Source: Gordonia asplenii
GTDB taxonomy: Bacteria; Actinomycetota; Actinomycetes; Mycobacteriales; Mycobacteriaceae
Direction of reading: 5' to 3'
Length of the DNA stretch: 64,000 nucleotides
NCBI RefSeq assembly: GCF_012933505.1
Contig: NZ_JABBNB010000001.1
Coordinates: forward strand, 62,001-126,000
A program made the translations under genes and the position numbers. Of the stretch, positions 55,099 through 63,424 are shown piece by piece. Every line of letters starts with the position of its first letter. Within the stretch, counting starts at the first letter, position 1. The notes under the pieces were generated by a model. That model was not told the origin of the DNA. It saw only the letters and a list, made by a program, of their open reading frames with translations, and did no database searches.

Positions 55099-55171
55099 GG
55101 GTTTCTCCGTTATCTGCTTTCTCATTGGTTTCGTATCTTCACAATTTCCGAAGTGCGAGGGGGTGCGCGAT

Positions 55172-55699
55172 CTACGGTGCGAGGGTGTAGAGGTCCTCGG
55201 GCTGATGGTCGCAGGCAGCGTCGCCGAGGGTGAAATCCGACGCGGCGAACAGGGAGGCGCGGGAGAAGGTCATCCCGCGGTCGGTGGCGACCGAGGCGAA
55301 AAGGCGTTGCGACGCTTCGTTATCCGGACTGATGGTGGTCTGCAGCGTATGCGCGCCCGCCGGTGCGACGGCGTCGAGCAGACTATGCAGCAGTCCCGCG
55401 GCGACGCCTGCGCCGCGGGCCGCCGCATCGACGGCGACCTGCCATACCATGACCACGCCCGGCTCGTCGGGCCGTAGGTAACCGGTGACGAAACCGACTG
55501 TGGCACCGTCGATGTCGGCGACGATCGACGTCTCGGCGAAGTCGTGACACCACAGCACATAAGCGTACGGGGTGTTGGTGTCGAGCACCTTGCTGTCGGC
55601 GGCGATCCGATGAATCCGCGCGCCGTCGGATATCCGCGGATGTCGGAAGACAACCTGGGACTGTGAACCTGGGGTCGTGCTTTGGGGGAACGGCCTCAT
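55172..55699 (-). CDS. ectA: L-2,4-diaminobutyrate acetyltransferase
   Basis: A 175-residue GNAT acetyltransferase. It has [18 protein letters not shown] at the N-terminus, [14 protein letters not shown] and the acetyl-CoA loop [18 protein letters not shown], matching EctA. It acetylates diaminobutyrate. ATG 55699 gives normal length. A TTCAGCGCTGAA palindrome lies at 55782-55793 in the divergent region with rsmD. Confidence 0.93.
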   Translation of the reverse strand: MRPFPQSTTPGSQSQVVFRHPRISDGARIHRIAADSKVLDTNTPYAYVLWCHDFAETSIVADIDGATVGFVTGYLRPDEPGVVMVWQVAVDAAARGAGVAAGLLHSLLDAVAPAGAHTLQTTISPDNEASQRLFASVATDRGMTFSRASLFAASDFTLGDAACDHQPEDLYTLAP

Positions 55700-55781
55700 A
55701 CTGTTTTCGACGCTAACAATCTGGCCGAGTGGTGTCACTAGCGTTGCCGAATCGAGACACAATTACCCATTCTTCGCACTG

Positions 55782-55793
55782 TTCAGCGCTGAA
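55782..55793. promoter_or_regulatory. Palindrome between ectA and rsmD
   Basis: TTCAGCGCTGAA is a perfect 12-bp palindrome 83 bp upstream of ectA and 67 bp upstream of rsmD. It is a possible operator for the osmotically regulated ect operon; no regulator is known here. Confidence 0.3.
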
Positions 55794-55859
55794 TGTGAAG
55801 TGGATCACATATTGGCCACTGCGGCGTCCGACTCGGGGCGATGGGACAATGGATGCCCT

Positions 55860-56486
55860 ATGACCAGAATCATTGCCGGAACCCTCGGCGGGCGCAGATT
55901 GACCGTCGGTGGCGACAACACCCGGCCCACCTCGGATCGGGTCCGGGAGGCGCTGTTCTCGATGCTCGACGCGCGGATGGACCTCGACGACGCCGCTGTC
56001 CTCGACCTGTACGCGGGTTCCGGCGCGCTCGGTCTCGAGGCGCTCTCACGGGGTGCCCGACATGTGGTGTTCGTCGAGTCCGACCGCAAGGCCGTCGCCG
56101 CGATCCGAGCCAACATCGCGACCTGTGACGCGGGCGACCGCACGACGCTCGCCGGGCGGTCGGTCGCCGATTTTCTCGGCGGGCCGCGCCAGACGTTCGA
56201 CCTGATTCTCGCGGACCCGCCCTACGCGATCGACGACGCGCTTCTGGCGCAGGTCTTGGCCGACGTATCCGATTTGCTCACCGACGACGGACTGCTCGTC
56301 GTCGAACGGGCCAAGCGCGCCCCGCAGACCTCGTGGCCGGGCGGGCTGGACGTCGTCGTGACGAAGAATTACGGCGACACCCGCGTCGAAGTGGCGGCGC
56401 GCCGGGCGGATCGGCCCGGGGCGAGCGGAGCGACGGGGGATCGTCCGGGGCGAGCGGAGCGACGGGGGAATCGTCCAGCCCGGTAG
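55860..56486 (+). CDS. rsmD: 16S rRNA (guanine966-N2)-methyltransferase
   Basis: A 208-residue SAM-dependent methyltransferase. The N-terminus MTRIIAGTLGGRRL, the SAM motif LDLYAGSGALGLEALSRGA and the catalytic DPPY (LILADPPYAID) are those of RsmD. The last ~25 residues (from about residue 184) are encoded by a tandem 29-nt repeat, giving an Arg/Gly-rich tail not expected in the family. It is followed 10 bp later by coaD, the usual pair. Confidence 0.92.
   Translation: MTRIIAGTLGGRRLTVGGDNTRPTSDRVREALFSMLDARMDLDDAAVLDLYAGSGALGLEALSRGARHVVFVESDRKAVAAIRANIATCDAGDRTTLAGRSVADFLGGPRQTFDLILADPPYAIDDALLAQVLADVSDLLTDDGLLVVERAKRAPQTSWPGGLDVVVTKNYGDTRVEVAARRADRPGASGATGDRPGRAERRGNRPAR
56421..56476 (+). 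repeat. Two tandem copies of a 29-nt repeat in the rsmD 3' end
   Basis: GCGAGCGGAGCGACGGGGGA followed by TCGTCC occurs at 56421 and again at 56450, with a one-base insertion in the second. The same core (GCGAGCGAAGCGACGGGG) occurs once at the end of valS (near 42623), so it is a dispersed genomic repeat. Confidence 0.75.
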
Positions 56487-56496
56487 GTTGATCGGC

Positions 56497-56985
56497 ATGA
56501 GCAAAGCGGTTGTGCCGGGTTCCTACGATCCATTCACCCTCGGTCATCGGTATGTCGTGCGGCGCGCGGCGTCGAGGTTCGACGAAGTGGTGGTGACCGT
56601 CGTCGTCAACCCCAACAAGCAGGGAATGTTCGGCATCGCCGAGCGCCTCGAACTGATCGCCGGCGACTGCGCCGACCTGCCCAACGTGCGCGTCGATCAG
56701 TGGACCGGACTGCTCGTCGACTATCTGGTGCGCGAATCCATCACGACCATCGTCAAGGGCCTGCGGTCGGAGACGGACTTCGCCTACGAGGTCCCGATGG
56801 CGCAGATGAACCGAGATCTCGCCGACGTCGAGACGATGTTCATGCTGACCGACCCCAAGTTCTCGCATGTGTCGAGTTCGTTGGTCAAGGAGGTCGCCAA
56901 GCTCGGCGGCGACGTGACGCCGTTCCTGTCGTCGCACATCTTCGATCGTGTGCAGGCGAAGCTGACCGGGGAGCGCACCGCCTAA
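56497..56985 (+). CDS. coaD: Phosphopantetheine adenylyltransferase
   Basis: A 162-residue nucleotidyltransferase for coenzyme A synthesis. It has VPGSYDPFTLGHRYVVRRA (T/HxGH motif), KGLRSETDFAYEVPMAQMN and SSSLVKEVAKLGGDV, at the normal length. ATG 56497 is preferred: TAGGTT ends 7 nt before it, giving a leaderless start. Confidence 0.96.
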   Translation: MSKAVVPGSYDPFTLGHRYVVRRAASRFDEVVVTVVVNPNKQGMFGIAERLELIAGDCADLPNVRVDQWTGLLVDYLVRESITTIVKGLRSETDFAYEVPMAQMNRDLADVETMFMLTDPKFSHVSSSLVKEVAKLGGDVTPFLSSHIFDRVQAKLTGERTA

Positions 56986-57097
56986 CTCCCAAACCCTCAA
57001 GTACAACTCGACACGCCGACCACTCTCGCCTCCCAGATCACATGAGTCACATTGGGCACAATGAACCCATCAATCACATCGCCAGATTGGGGTAGCT

Positions 57098-57883
57098 GTG
57101 TACCGCGTATTTGAAGCTCTGGACGAGCTCGTCGCCATCGTCGAGGAGGCCCGAGGTGTGCCGATGACGGCCAACTGCGTCGTGCCGCGCGGTGACGTCC
57201 TCGAACTGCTCGACGACATCAAAGACTCGATTCCCGGTGAACTCGACGACGCTCAGGACGTCCTCGATCAGCGGGACTCGATGATCGGCAACGCCCGCGA
57301 TCACGCGGACAAGACCATCACGACCGCCGAGACCGAGTCGTCGGACATGATCGCGCACGCCCGCGCGGAAGCCGACCGGATGCTGGCCGACGCCAAGTCG
57401 CAGGCCGACCGGATGGTCAATGAGGCTGCCGCGCATGGCAAGTCGCTCGTCGACAATGCCACCGAGGAGGCTCGTCGACTCGGTCAGTCCGCGGCCCGCG
57501 AGTTCGAAGCGGTCACCGGGCGCGCCCGTGCGGAGGCGGCGCGCACCATCGACGCGGCCAACAACACCTACGACAAGTCGGTCGCCGACGGCATCGCCGA
57601 GCAACAGCGTCTGGTCGCCGAATCAGCCGTGGTCACGGCGTCGAAGTCGGAAGCCGATCGCATCATCGACGCCGCACACGCCGAAGCCGACCGGCTGCGT
57701 GGCGACTGCGACGTGTACGTCGACGAGAAGCTCGCCGACTTCGAGGAAGTGCTCACCGGGACACTGCGTTCGGTCAACCGTGGTCGTCACCAGCTGCGCA
57801 CCGGCGCGGGCATGCACGACTACGTCGAGTACCCGCGCAGCGTCGACAACGATGAAGCGGAGCGCTCTGTACTCGCCGGCTGA
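57098..57883 (+). CDS. sepIVA: Septal DivIVA-family protein SepIVA
   Basis: A 261-residue, mostly coiled-coil protein (about residues 50-235) with repeated Ala/Glu/Asp/Arg-rich helices such as ARAEADRMLADAKSQADRM. The N-terminal MYRVFEALDELVAIVEEARGVPM and position before a DUF177 gene, rnc and mutM match mycobacterial SepIVA (Rv2927c), required for septation and polar growth. GTG 57098 with GGGG upstream. 112 bp after coaD. Confidence 0.9.
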   Translation: MYRVFEALDELVAIVEEARGVPMTANCVVPRGDVLELLDDIKDSIPGELDDAQDVLDQRDSMIGNARDHADKTITTAETESSDMIAHARAEADRMLADAKSQADRMVNEAAAHGKSLVDNATEEARRLGQSAAREFEAVTGRARAEAARTIDAANNTYDKSVADGIAEQQRLVAESAVVTASKSEADRIIDAAHAEADRLRGDCDVYVDEKLADFEEVLTGTLRSVNRGRHQLRTGAGMHDYVEYPRSVDNDEAERSVLAG

Positions 57884-57906
57884 TCGCGGCGCGTATCCTC
57901 TCCTTC

Positions 57907-58476
57907 GTGGCTGATCACAAGGTATCCCCGAAAAAGGGGTGTTTCTCGATCGACATCCGGTCGCTCGGACGCCGCCCCGGAAGCATGAACGAAGTGCACC
58001 GGACGGTGTCGTCGCCGGAGCGAATCGGCGCCGAGATGATCGGCATCCCCGCCGACAGTGACATCGACCTAGACCTTCGGCTGGAGTCGGTGTCGGAGGG
58101 TGTGCTGGTCACCGGGACCGTCAGCGGTGACACCGAGGGCCAGTGCTCGCGGTGTCTGGAACCCGTCGAAGACACCGTCACCGTCTTCCTCACCGAGCTG
58201 TTCGCCTACCCCAACAGCGAGACCGAGCAGACGACCGACGCCGACGAGATCGCCCGGATCGTCGACGATCGGATCGACTTGGAACAGGCCGTGATCGACG
58301 CCGTCGGGCTCGAATTGCCGCTGTCCCCACTGTGTTCGGAGGATTGTGAAGGGCTGTGCACCGAGTGCGGCGTGCGGTTGGCCACCGCCGAGCCGGGCCA
58401 CCATCACGACATCATCGACCCGCGATGGGCGGGTCTGGCCGGGAAGCTATCCGATCTGAACAACCCAGAGAAGTGA
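57907..58476 (+). CDS. DUF177/YceD-family protein
   Basis: A 189-residue protein with CSRCLEPVE and a C-terminal [13 protein letters not shown] cluster, typical of the YceD family, which is linked to 23S rRNA and L32/ribosome assembly in bacteria. TATCCT (57894-57899) ends 7 nt before the GTG, so the message may be leaderless. Order before rnc is conserved (Rv2926c). Confidence 0.9.
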   Translation: MADHKVSPKKGCFSIDIRSLGRRPGSMNEVHRTVSSPERIGAEMIGIPADSDIDLDLRLESVSEGVLVTGTVSGDTEGQCSRCLEPVEDTVTVFLTELFAYPNSETEQTTDADEIARIVDDRIDLEQAVIDAVGLELPLSPLCSEDCEGLCTECGVRLATAEPGHHHDIIDPRWAGLAGKLSDLNNPEK

Positions 58477-58489
58477 GGTCGACGCGATC

Positions 58490-59242
58490 GTGACGGGGGG
58501 AGACACGCCGAGAGCGACGATTCCGAGCGCCACCACCAAGGGGCGTGACACCGACGCCCTGCTTGCCGCGGTGGGGGCGGCGGTGTCCGACGATTTGTTG
58601 ACCCTCGCGCTCACGCACCGGTCCTATGCGTACGAGCACGGTGGTCTCCCGACGAACGAACGCCTCGAGTTCCTCGGCGACTCGGTGCTCGGCGTCGTCA
58701 TCACCGAGAAGCTGTATCTGGACTTTCCCGATCGGCCCGAGGGGGAGCTCGCGAAGATTCGTGCGAGTGTCGTCAACGGTCACGCGTTGGCCGCAATCGC
58801 CCGCGAACTCGGCGAAGGCGGCCTGGGGCGGCACCTCTACCTGGGCAAGGGCGAGGAGCAGACCGGTGGGCGCGACAAGGATTCGATCCTCGCCGACGGC
58901 CTCGAATCCCTTTTCGGCGCAATCTTTCTCGACCACGGCATCGCCGAGGTGAAGCGCGTGATCCTCGCCCTGTTCGACGACATCGTAGAGCGTTCCGGTG
59001 AACTGGGCGCCGGGCTGGACTGGAAGACCTCGCTGCAAGAACTGGCCGCGGAGAAGTCGCTCGGGCCGCCCCAGTACCAGGTCTCGTCGTCGGGGCCCGA
59101 CCACGACAAGGAGTTCACCGCGGTCGCCGTCGTCGGCGGCGACGCCTTCGGGCGCGGCGTCGGGCGGACGAAGAAGGAAGCCGAACAGCGCGCCGCCGAG
59201 ACCGCCTGGCAGGAGATCACCGGGCGCAGCGGGCAGGCCTGA
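58490..59242 (+). CDS. rnc: Ribonuclease III
   Basis: A 250-residue dsRNA endonuclease. The RNase III signature is [13 protein letters not shown], with a second active-site Glu in [13 protein letters not shown]; the C-terminal dsRBD has [18 protein letters not shown] and [13 protein letters not shown]. The N-terminal 20 residues are variable. It lies 13 bp after the DUF177 gene and 7 bp before mutM. Confidence 0.96.
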   Translation: MTGGDTPRATIPSATTKGRDTDALLAAVGAAVSDDLLTLALTHRSYAYEHGGLPTNERLEFLGDSVLGVVITEKLYLDFPDRPEGELAKIRASVVNGHALAAIARELGEGGLGRHLYLGKGEEQTGGRDKDSILADGLESLFGAIFLDHGIAEVKRVILALFDDIVERSGELGAGLDWKTSLQELAAEKSLGPPQYQVSSSGPDHDKEFTAVAVVGGDAFGRGVGRTKKEAEQRAAETAWQEITGRSGQA

Positions 59243-59249
59243 GTCCTCG

Positions 59250-60131
59250 ATGCCCGAACTTCCCGAAGTGGAGACCATCCGCCGCGGCGTGCAGATGCAC
59301 GTCGTCGGGCGGACGGTCACAGATGTCGAAGTACTTCATCCGCGTGCCATCCGGCGTCATCTCGCCGGTCCCGTCGACTTCGCTGCGCGCTTGCAGGGCA
59401 AGACATTCACTGCTGCGCGACGTCGGGGCAAGTACCTCTGGCTCGACGCCGCCGGGCCGGGCGACGCCGTCGCCGCGGTGGTCCACCTGGGCATGAGCGG
59501 GCAGTTGATCATCGCCGCCGACGGCGCCGACGACCCTATCCATCTGCGCGTACGCGTGCACCTCGACGGCGACCAGTCGTCGGGCGAGTTGCGGTTCATC
59601 GACCAGCGCACCTTCGGTGGCTGGCATCTCGACGACTACGACCGCGACATCACCGGCGGCGTCGATGATGCGCTGCCCGCCAGCGTCGCGCACATCGCGC
59701 CGGACCCGTTCGACCCATTGTTCGACCGAAAAGCATTGCTGCGCAACATCTCCCGGCGTCATACCGAGATCAAGCGCGCGCTGCTCGACCAGACGCTGAT
59801 CTCCGGCGTCGGAAACATCTACGCCGACGAATCGCTGTGGCGGGCCAAGCTGCACGGCACCCGCGCGACCGACAAGATCAGTCGGGCCAAACTCGACGAA
59901 CTCGTCGGGCACGTCACCGACGTGATGGCCGAGGCGATCGACGTCGGCGGAACGTCGTTCGACGAGCTGTATGTGAACGTGAACGGGGAGTCGGGGTATT
60001 TCGACCGATCGTTGAATGCCTATGGGAGAGAAGGAGAACCGTGTCGGCGCTGCGGCCGCCCGATGCGGCGGGAGGCGTTCATGAACCGCTCGAGTTACTC
60101 TTGTCCGTCGTGTCAGCGGAAGCCGCGGTAA
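59250..60131 (+). CDS. mutM: Formamidopyrimidine-DNA glycosylase
   Basis: A 293-residue Fpg glycosylase. [14 protein letters not shown] gives Pro2, Glu3; RGKYLW has the Lys; [17 protein letters not shown] is the helix-two-turn-helix, and CRRCGRPM ... CPSC is the zinc finger. It removes 8-oxoguanine. Its 3' end (59989-60110) is duplicated at 60970-61091, so the gene appears regenerated at the left edge of an insertion. Confidence 0.96.
   Translation: MPELPEVETIRRGVQMHVVGRTVTDVEVLHPRAIRRHLAGPVDFAARLQGKTFTAARRRGKYLWLDAAGPGDAVAAVVHLGMSGQLIIAADGADDPIHLRVRVHLDGDQSSGELRFIDQRTFGGWHLDDYDRDITGGVDDALPASVAHIAPDPFDPLFDRKALLRNISRRHTEIKRALLDQTLISGVGNIYADESLWRAKLHGTRATDKISRAKLDELVGHVTDVMAEAIDVGGTSFDELYVNVNGESGYFDRSLNAYGREGEPCRRCGRPMRREAFMNRSSYSCPSCQRKPR
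59989..60110 (+). repeat. Direct repeat, left copy (within mutM 3' end)
   Basis: 122 bp that encode the mutM zinc-finger end recur at 60970-61091 with about six base differences. The copies are 981 bp apart and bracket the MntA-like/HepT remnant module. Confidence 0.88.
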
Positions 60132-60339
60132 GGGAACGCGACCCGGCCGACGCCGGATGTGCGCCTGCGGAGTCCTGGGCGACGGCGAAGTGGCCGTCGT
60201 CGGTTGGGCTCCCGAGTTTCGGCTGAGACGTAGCCTCGATGCTCGAGCGGACAGTAAGGCACAACCGTGAGCCCGTATTCGATGGGGGAACCGCTCCGCA
60301 GTATGGATGCGATGGGCAAGACACAGTTAACCTTGATGC

Positions 60340-60669
60340 ATGCCGAAGCCCGTCGCTACGCCCGAGACACTCGCTTTGCGCGAGCTCATTGAGGCGCGTA
60401 GAGGCGAATTCCAGGCACTGCTGGTCAAGTACGGTGCGACCAACCCGAAGCTCTTCGGCTCGGTCGCGCGCGGTACCGCTCACTCCGGCTCCGACATCGA
60501 CATTCTCGTCGAGATGGACCCGAAAGACGGCAATCTACTCATGCGTGCTTCCGGGCTGATGGAGGAGACACGAGCACTGTTTGGTCGCGACGACATAGAT
60601 GTGTTCCCGCTGCAGTTGCTCAAGCGTCCGATCTCGGCTTCGGCCCTCGTCGACGCAGTCGGGCTGTGA
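60340..60669 (+). CDS. Minimal nucleotidyltransferase, MntA-like antitoxin
   Basis: A 109-residue protein with the nucleotidyltransferase motif FGSVARGTAHSGSDIDILVE (GS-x-SDID) and a DIDVFPLQLL strand. It matches MntA antitoxins of type VII MntA-HepT systems, which AMPylate the HEPN toxin. TAACCT ends 6 nt before ATG 60340, giving a leaderless start. The GTG of a broken HepT gene overlaps its stop. Confidence 0.82.
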   Translation: MPKPVATPETLALRELIEARRGEFQALLVKYGATNPKLFGSVARGTAHSGSDIDILVEMDPKDGNLLMRASGLMEETRALFGRDDIDVFPLQLLKRPISASALVDAVGL

Positions 60670-60856
60670 GTCGCGACGCCGGTCAGCGCATCGCGGACGT
60701 TCTGGTGGCCGTCGAGCGGTGCCGGCGGTATGTCGTTGCTCTGAACTTCTCGTTCATCAGTACTTCGGGGTCGATGTCGATGTTGTCCGCGATGTCGTCG
60801 ATAACTACCTCCCACCGCTCGCCGAGGCGCTGCGGAGCCACGTCCCCGATGACTGA
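60666..60856 (+). pseudogene. HepT (HEPN/DUF86) toxin remnant
   Basis: GTG 60666 overlaps the antitoxin stop (GTGA) and gives the normal HepT N-terminus (MSRDAGQRIADVLVAVERC to about 60740). The rest of the family pattern, LVHQYFGVDVDVVRDVVDN to the stop at 60856, is in another frame. Only about 60 of the usual ~110 residues remain: a central part is deleted, with a frameshift. The toxin is probably inactive. Confidence 0.75.
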
Positions 60857-60969
60857 TCCGATTCGGACCAGCCGCGGAGCGAACGTGACGCAATCTCGCA
60901 GCCGGTCGCTCGCGACGGGCGGACATGTGCCTGCTGCGGCGAGAGCATATCGACGTGTCCAACGTAAGT

Positions 60970-61091
60970 AGTCCGGGTATTTCGACCGATCGTTGAATGC
61001 CTATGGGAGAGAAGGAGAACCGTGTCGGCGCTGCGGCAGCCCGATGCGGCGTGAGGCGTTCATGAACCGCTCGAGTTACTCCTGCCCGTCG
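60970..61091 (+). repeat. Direct repeat, right copy (mutM 3' end fragment)
   Basis: Near-identical copy of 59989-60110. It would encode [12 protein letters not shown] to the zinc finger but has no upstream mutM sequence. Beyond the repeat a weak match continues to a stop-like TAG. Confidence 0.88.
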
Positions 61092-61229
61092 GACGCGGTA
61101 GGCCGACACCAATTGGGGGAGTCCGACGAGTGTGCCGTGATCGGTAAGAGCGCAGTCGTCAAGTCGTGACTCTGACGACGGACCGAGCCGTCGCGGACCG
61201 TCGCCCTTGACCAGCGCCGTTACATGGGG
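61092..61229. other. Gap with no gene
   Basis: Between the right repeat copy and the toxin gene. The 60857-60969 stretch to its left is also gene-free. Nothing convincing is seen. Confidence 0.5.
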
Positions 61230-61568
61230 CTACTTCGTCTCGTTCGGGTGGCTCGTGTGCACCTGCTCGAGGAGTACCGTGCGCCCGTCGATGTAGAACC
61301 AGATGCGCGCGGTACCCCTCATCGTCGGTTTGTGTTGCCAGCGCTCATAGCTCTTCCCGCCACGCTGGATCGTGCCGAGCTCACCCTTCAGGCGGTAGTT
61401 CGTCGGCGTCGTGGATAGCGGCGTTCGGGTGAGAAAGTCCCAGGCGTCGGTCATCGGGTTGCGGATCGTCGCGACAAGATCCCGCCAGCCCTTCTGTGCA
61501 TCCGTGGTGGCGAAGCGGATCTCGTACTCGACCCTCTTCGGAGGTCTGGGGACGAGCTCCCTTTTCAT
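61230..61568 (-). CDS. RelE/ParE-like toxin candidate
   Basis: A 112-residue basic protein. YEIRFATTDAQKGWRDLVATIRN, GTIQRGGKSYERWQHKPTMRGTARIWFYIDGRTVLLEQVHTSHPNETK has the alpha-beta pattern and C-terminal basic strand of RelE/ParE-fold toxins. It is coded 11 nt after a Phd/YefM-type antitoxin, so a mRNA-cleaving or gyrase-inhibiting toxin is likely. Start ATG 61568; GTG 61577 is possible. Family by pattern only. Confidence 0.68.
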   Translation of the reverse strand: MKRELVPRPPKRVEYEIRFATTDAQKGWRDLVATIRNPMTDAWDFLTRTPLSTTPTNYRLKGELGTIQRGGKSYERWQHKPTMRGTARIWFYIDGRTVLLEQVHTSHPNETK

Positions 61569-61579
61569 CGCGGCCACGG

Positions 61580-62047
61580 TCAGGGACGCTCCACGGTCCG
61601 GGTGGCATCTTCTTCGTCGAGCCACTCGACATCCGTTCTCCCCAGACCTGCCGCAACGGCGGTTGCCGTCTCCTTCCAGGATGTCAGCTCGGCGATGGCT
61701 ATGTGCGGTTGATTGGTCGCGAACGACGCTCTCGCGGCATCGACGAGGTCCTGGGCGCAGGTCTCGCGGTCGGTCGGGGTGAGAGCCAGCATCCACGGGA
61801 AGGCCTTCGTCATGCGCTCGGCGAGCGTGCCCGCGTCATCCAGGGTCACGGTGATCAGCTGCGCGGCGAAGGTAAGCAGGCGCGCGCGTCCTTCGGCCTC
61901 GCGCTGCGACATCAATACCAGTGCCTCGCCGTCTCGGCGGGTCACCGTGACGGGATGGTCCTCGGCCTCGGCGAAGACTTCGGCGGAGTGTTTGCTCAGG
62001 TCCGAGGAGCGTCGCGTGGCGGCAGGGAGGCCAGTTGCAATGGTCAT
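61580..62047 (-). CDS. Phd/YefM-like antitoxin
   Basis: A 155-residue protein. Its N-terminus (TRRSSDLSKHSAEVFAEAEDHPVTVTRR, DGEALVLMSQ) matches Phd/YefM DNA-binding antitoxins; the longer C-terminal half would neutralise the toxin. TACCAT ends 6 nt before ATG 62047, a leaderless start. The palindrome TGGTCATGACCA overlaps the start codon and is a likely autoregulatory operator. Confidence 0.8.
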   Translation of the reverse strand: MTIATGLPAATRRSSDLSKHSAEVFAEAEDHPVTVTRRDGEALVLMSQREAEGRARLLTFAAQLITVTLDDAGTLAERMTKAFPWMLALTPTDRETCAQDLVDAARASFATNQPHIAIAELTSWKETATAVAAGLGRTDVEWLDEEDATRTVERP

Positions 62048-62059
62048 GACCACATGGTA
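62041..62059 (-). promoter_or_regulatory. Promoter/operator of the Phd-RelE-like module
   Basis: -10 box TACCAT (minus strand, 62054-62059) 6 nt before the ATG, and a perfect 12-bp palindrome TGGTCATGACCA (62041-62052) across the start. Phd-type proteins bind such palindromes. Confidence 0.55.
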
Positions 62060-62445
62060 TTCGGAACGTGTTCGGAAGTCTAGCGAAGTGGGCTCCCTCG
62101 ATAGCGGCGTCTGACCGGCTATTGTTGCTGGCAGCAGCGAGGAAGGGAGGCTGGGATCCAAGACGCCTCAACCAACGCGGCACGCGATCCTCATATCGGT
62201 TTCGCGCTATTGCGAGCCGCGCGAGAATTCGGTGGAATCGACCTCCCCGAGCCTGAGCGCACTGATATCGCCCGGGTCGTGGACTTCGAGTGTCCTAGAC
62301 ATGAATGCGGCCTCGGAGGTTTCGGGCTGAGTTGGCTGCGCGAGTGAGATGACCGACGTGACGGCGTCGCCGCGATGGCATGGATCGCACTCTCCGCGTA
62401 CCCACCCCCAGGAACAAACCCACACCCTCCGTGTTGAATAGTCCC
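62060..62445 (+). other. Gene-poor right end of the island
   Basis: An open frame runs 62105-62350 with the protein-like stretch HIGFALLRAAREFGGIDLPE, but it has no ATG, GTG or TTG start before it. It may be a gene remnant. No RNA or repeat is recognised. Confidence 0.35.
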
Positions 62446-62853
62446 ATGACGGAATTGTGGGTGGAGCGCACCGGAACTCGCCGATATACCGGACAGAGCT
62501 CGCGGGGCGCGCAGGTGTTGATCGGGTCGGAGGACGTCGAGGGCGTTTTCACACCGGGCGAATTGCTGAAGATCGCGTTGGCCGCCTGCACCGGGATGTC
62601 ATCGGATCTTCCGCTGTCGCGTCGCCTCGGCGACGACTACGACGCCACCGTCCGGGTCAGTGGCGCCGCCGATCGCGACAACGAGTTGTACCCGCAGCTC
62701 GACGAGATACTGCAGGTCGACATGTCCGAACTCGACCCCGAGGCCGTGCAACGGCTGCTGGTCGTCGTCGAACGGGCCGTCGATCGCGTGTGCACGGTCG
62801 GCCGCACACTCAAGGCGGGAACGAAGGTCACGCTCGCGATCGAGACGGAGTAG
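62446..62853 (+). CDS. osmC: OsmC-family peroxiredoxin-like protein
   Basis: A 135-residue OsmC/Ohr-fold protein with the two redox Cys in ALAACTGMSSDL and VDRVCTVGRTL. It would reduce organic peroxides. ATG 62446. It precedes acyP and smc as in mycobacteria (Rv2923c), and marks the right side of the island. Confidence 0.88.
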   Translation: MTELWVERTGTRRYTGQSSRGAQVLIGSEDVEGVFTPGELLKIALAACTGMSSDLPLSRRLGDDYDATVRVSGAADRDNELYPQLDEILQVDMSELDPEAVQRLLVVVERAVDRVCTVGRTLKAGTKVTLAIETE

Positions 62854-62856
62854 CGC

Positions 62857-63138
62857 GTGACGGCGTCGCAGATCCGTATGACGGCATTCGTGCACGGCTA
62901 CGTACAGGGTGTCGGTTTCCGCTGGTGGACACGATCGCGGGCGCTGGAACTCGGCCTCGTCGGCTACGCGTCGAATCAGGCCGACGGGCGGGTGCTGGTC
63001 GTCGCCGAAGGTGAGCGGGCGGCGGTCGACGCGCTCCTGGTAGCGCTGCGTTCGGGTCAGACGCCTGGCAAGGTCGACGCCGTCGTCGAACGATTCGACG
63101 ACGCGCGTGGTGATCTGACCGGTTTCGTCGAGAAGTAG
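62857..63138 (+). CDS. acyP: Acylphosphatase
   Basis: A 93-residue enzyme hydrolysing carboxyl-phosphate bonds. YVQGVGFRWWTRSRA holds the catalytic Arg; the catalytic Asn is in YASNQADGRV. GTG 62857 lies 3 nt after the osmC stop. It is upstream of smc as in mycobacteria (Rv2922A). Confidence 0.93.
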   Translation: MTASQIRMTAFVHGYVQGVGFRWWTRSRALELGLVGYASNQADGRVLVVAEGERAAVDALLVALRSGQTPGKVDAVVERFDDARGDLTGFVEK

Positions 63139-63229
63139 CTGGCGGCGGGGCAGAGCGACCGATGGTGTTGGGTTGGGTGTTTTGTCTCACCAGACCCCTC
63201 GTTACACCGAAGCTCGCGAGCTCGCTTCG

Positions 63230-63357
63230 GCACTCGGGGAGCGAGTGGTTGCGTCGGCACTCGGGGAGCAGGCTCGCTTCAGCGCTCGGGGCGGATGGTC
63301 GCCTGGGCGCTCGGGGGCGAGTGGTTGCTTGGGCAGTCGGGGAGCGGGTTGTCACCT
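63230..63357 (+). repeat. Five degenerate tandem repeats upstream of smc
   Basis: Units starting GC-CTCGGGG-like (GCACTCGGGGAGCGAGTGGT) begin at 63230, 63257, 63282, 63307 and 63333, i.e. 25-27 nt each. They fill most of the 286-bp acyP-smc gap. Confidence 0.65.
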
Positions 63358-63424
63358 CGGGTACGGCTGATGGCTTGAGTGTGTGATCCAGTCGTATGCA
63401 GACCAGCGGGTATTCTGTACGGTC

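Noticed and set aside
60116..62445. Insertion sequence or integrase in the toxin-antitoxin island
   Set aside because: No transposase, integrase or terminal inverted repeats could be seen; only the mutM-end duplication.
63230..63357. CRISPR array upstream of smc
   Set aside because: Units are contiguous and degenerate with no regular unique spacers, and no cas genes occur.
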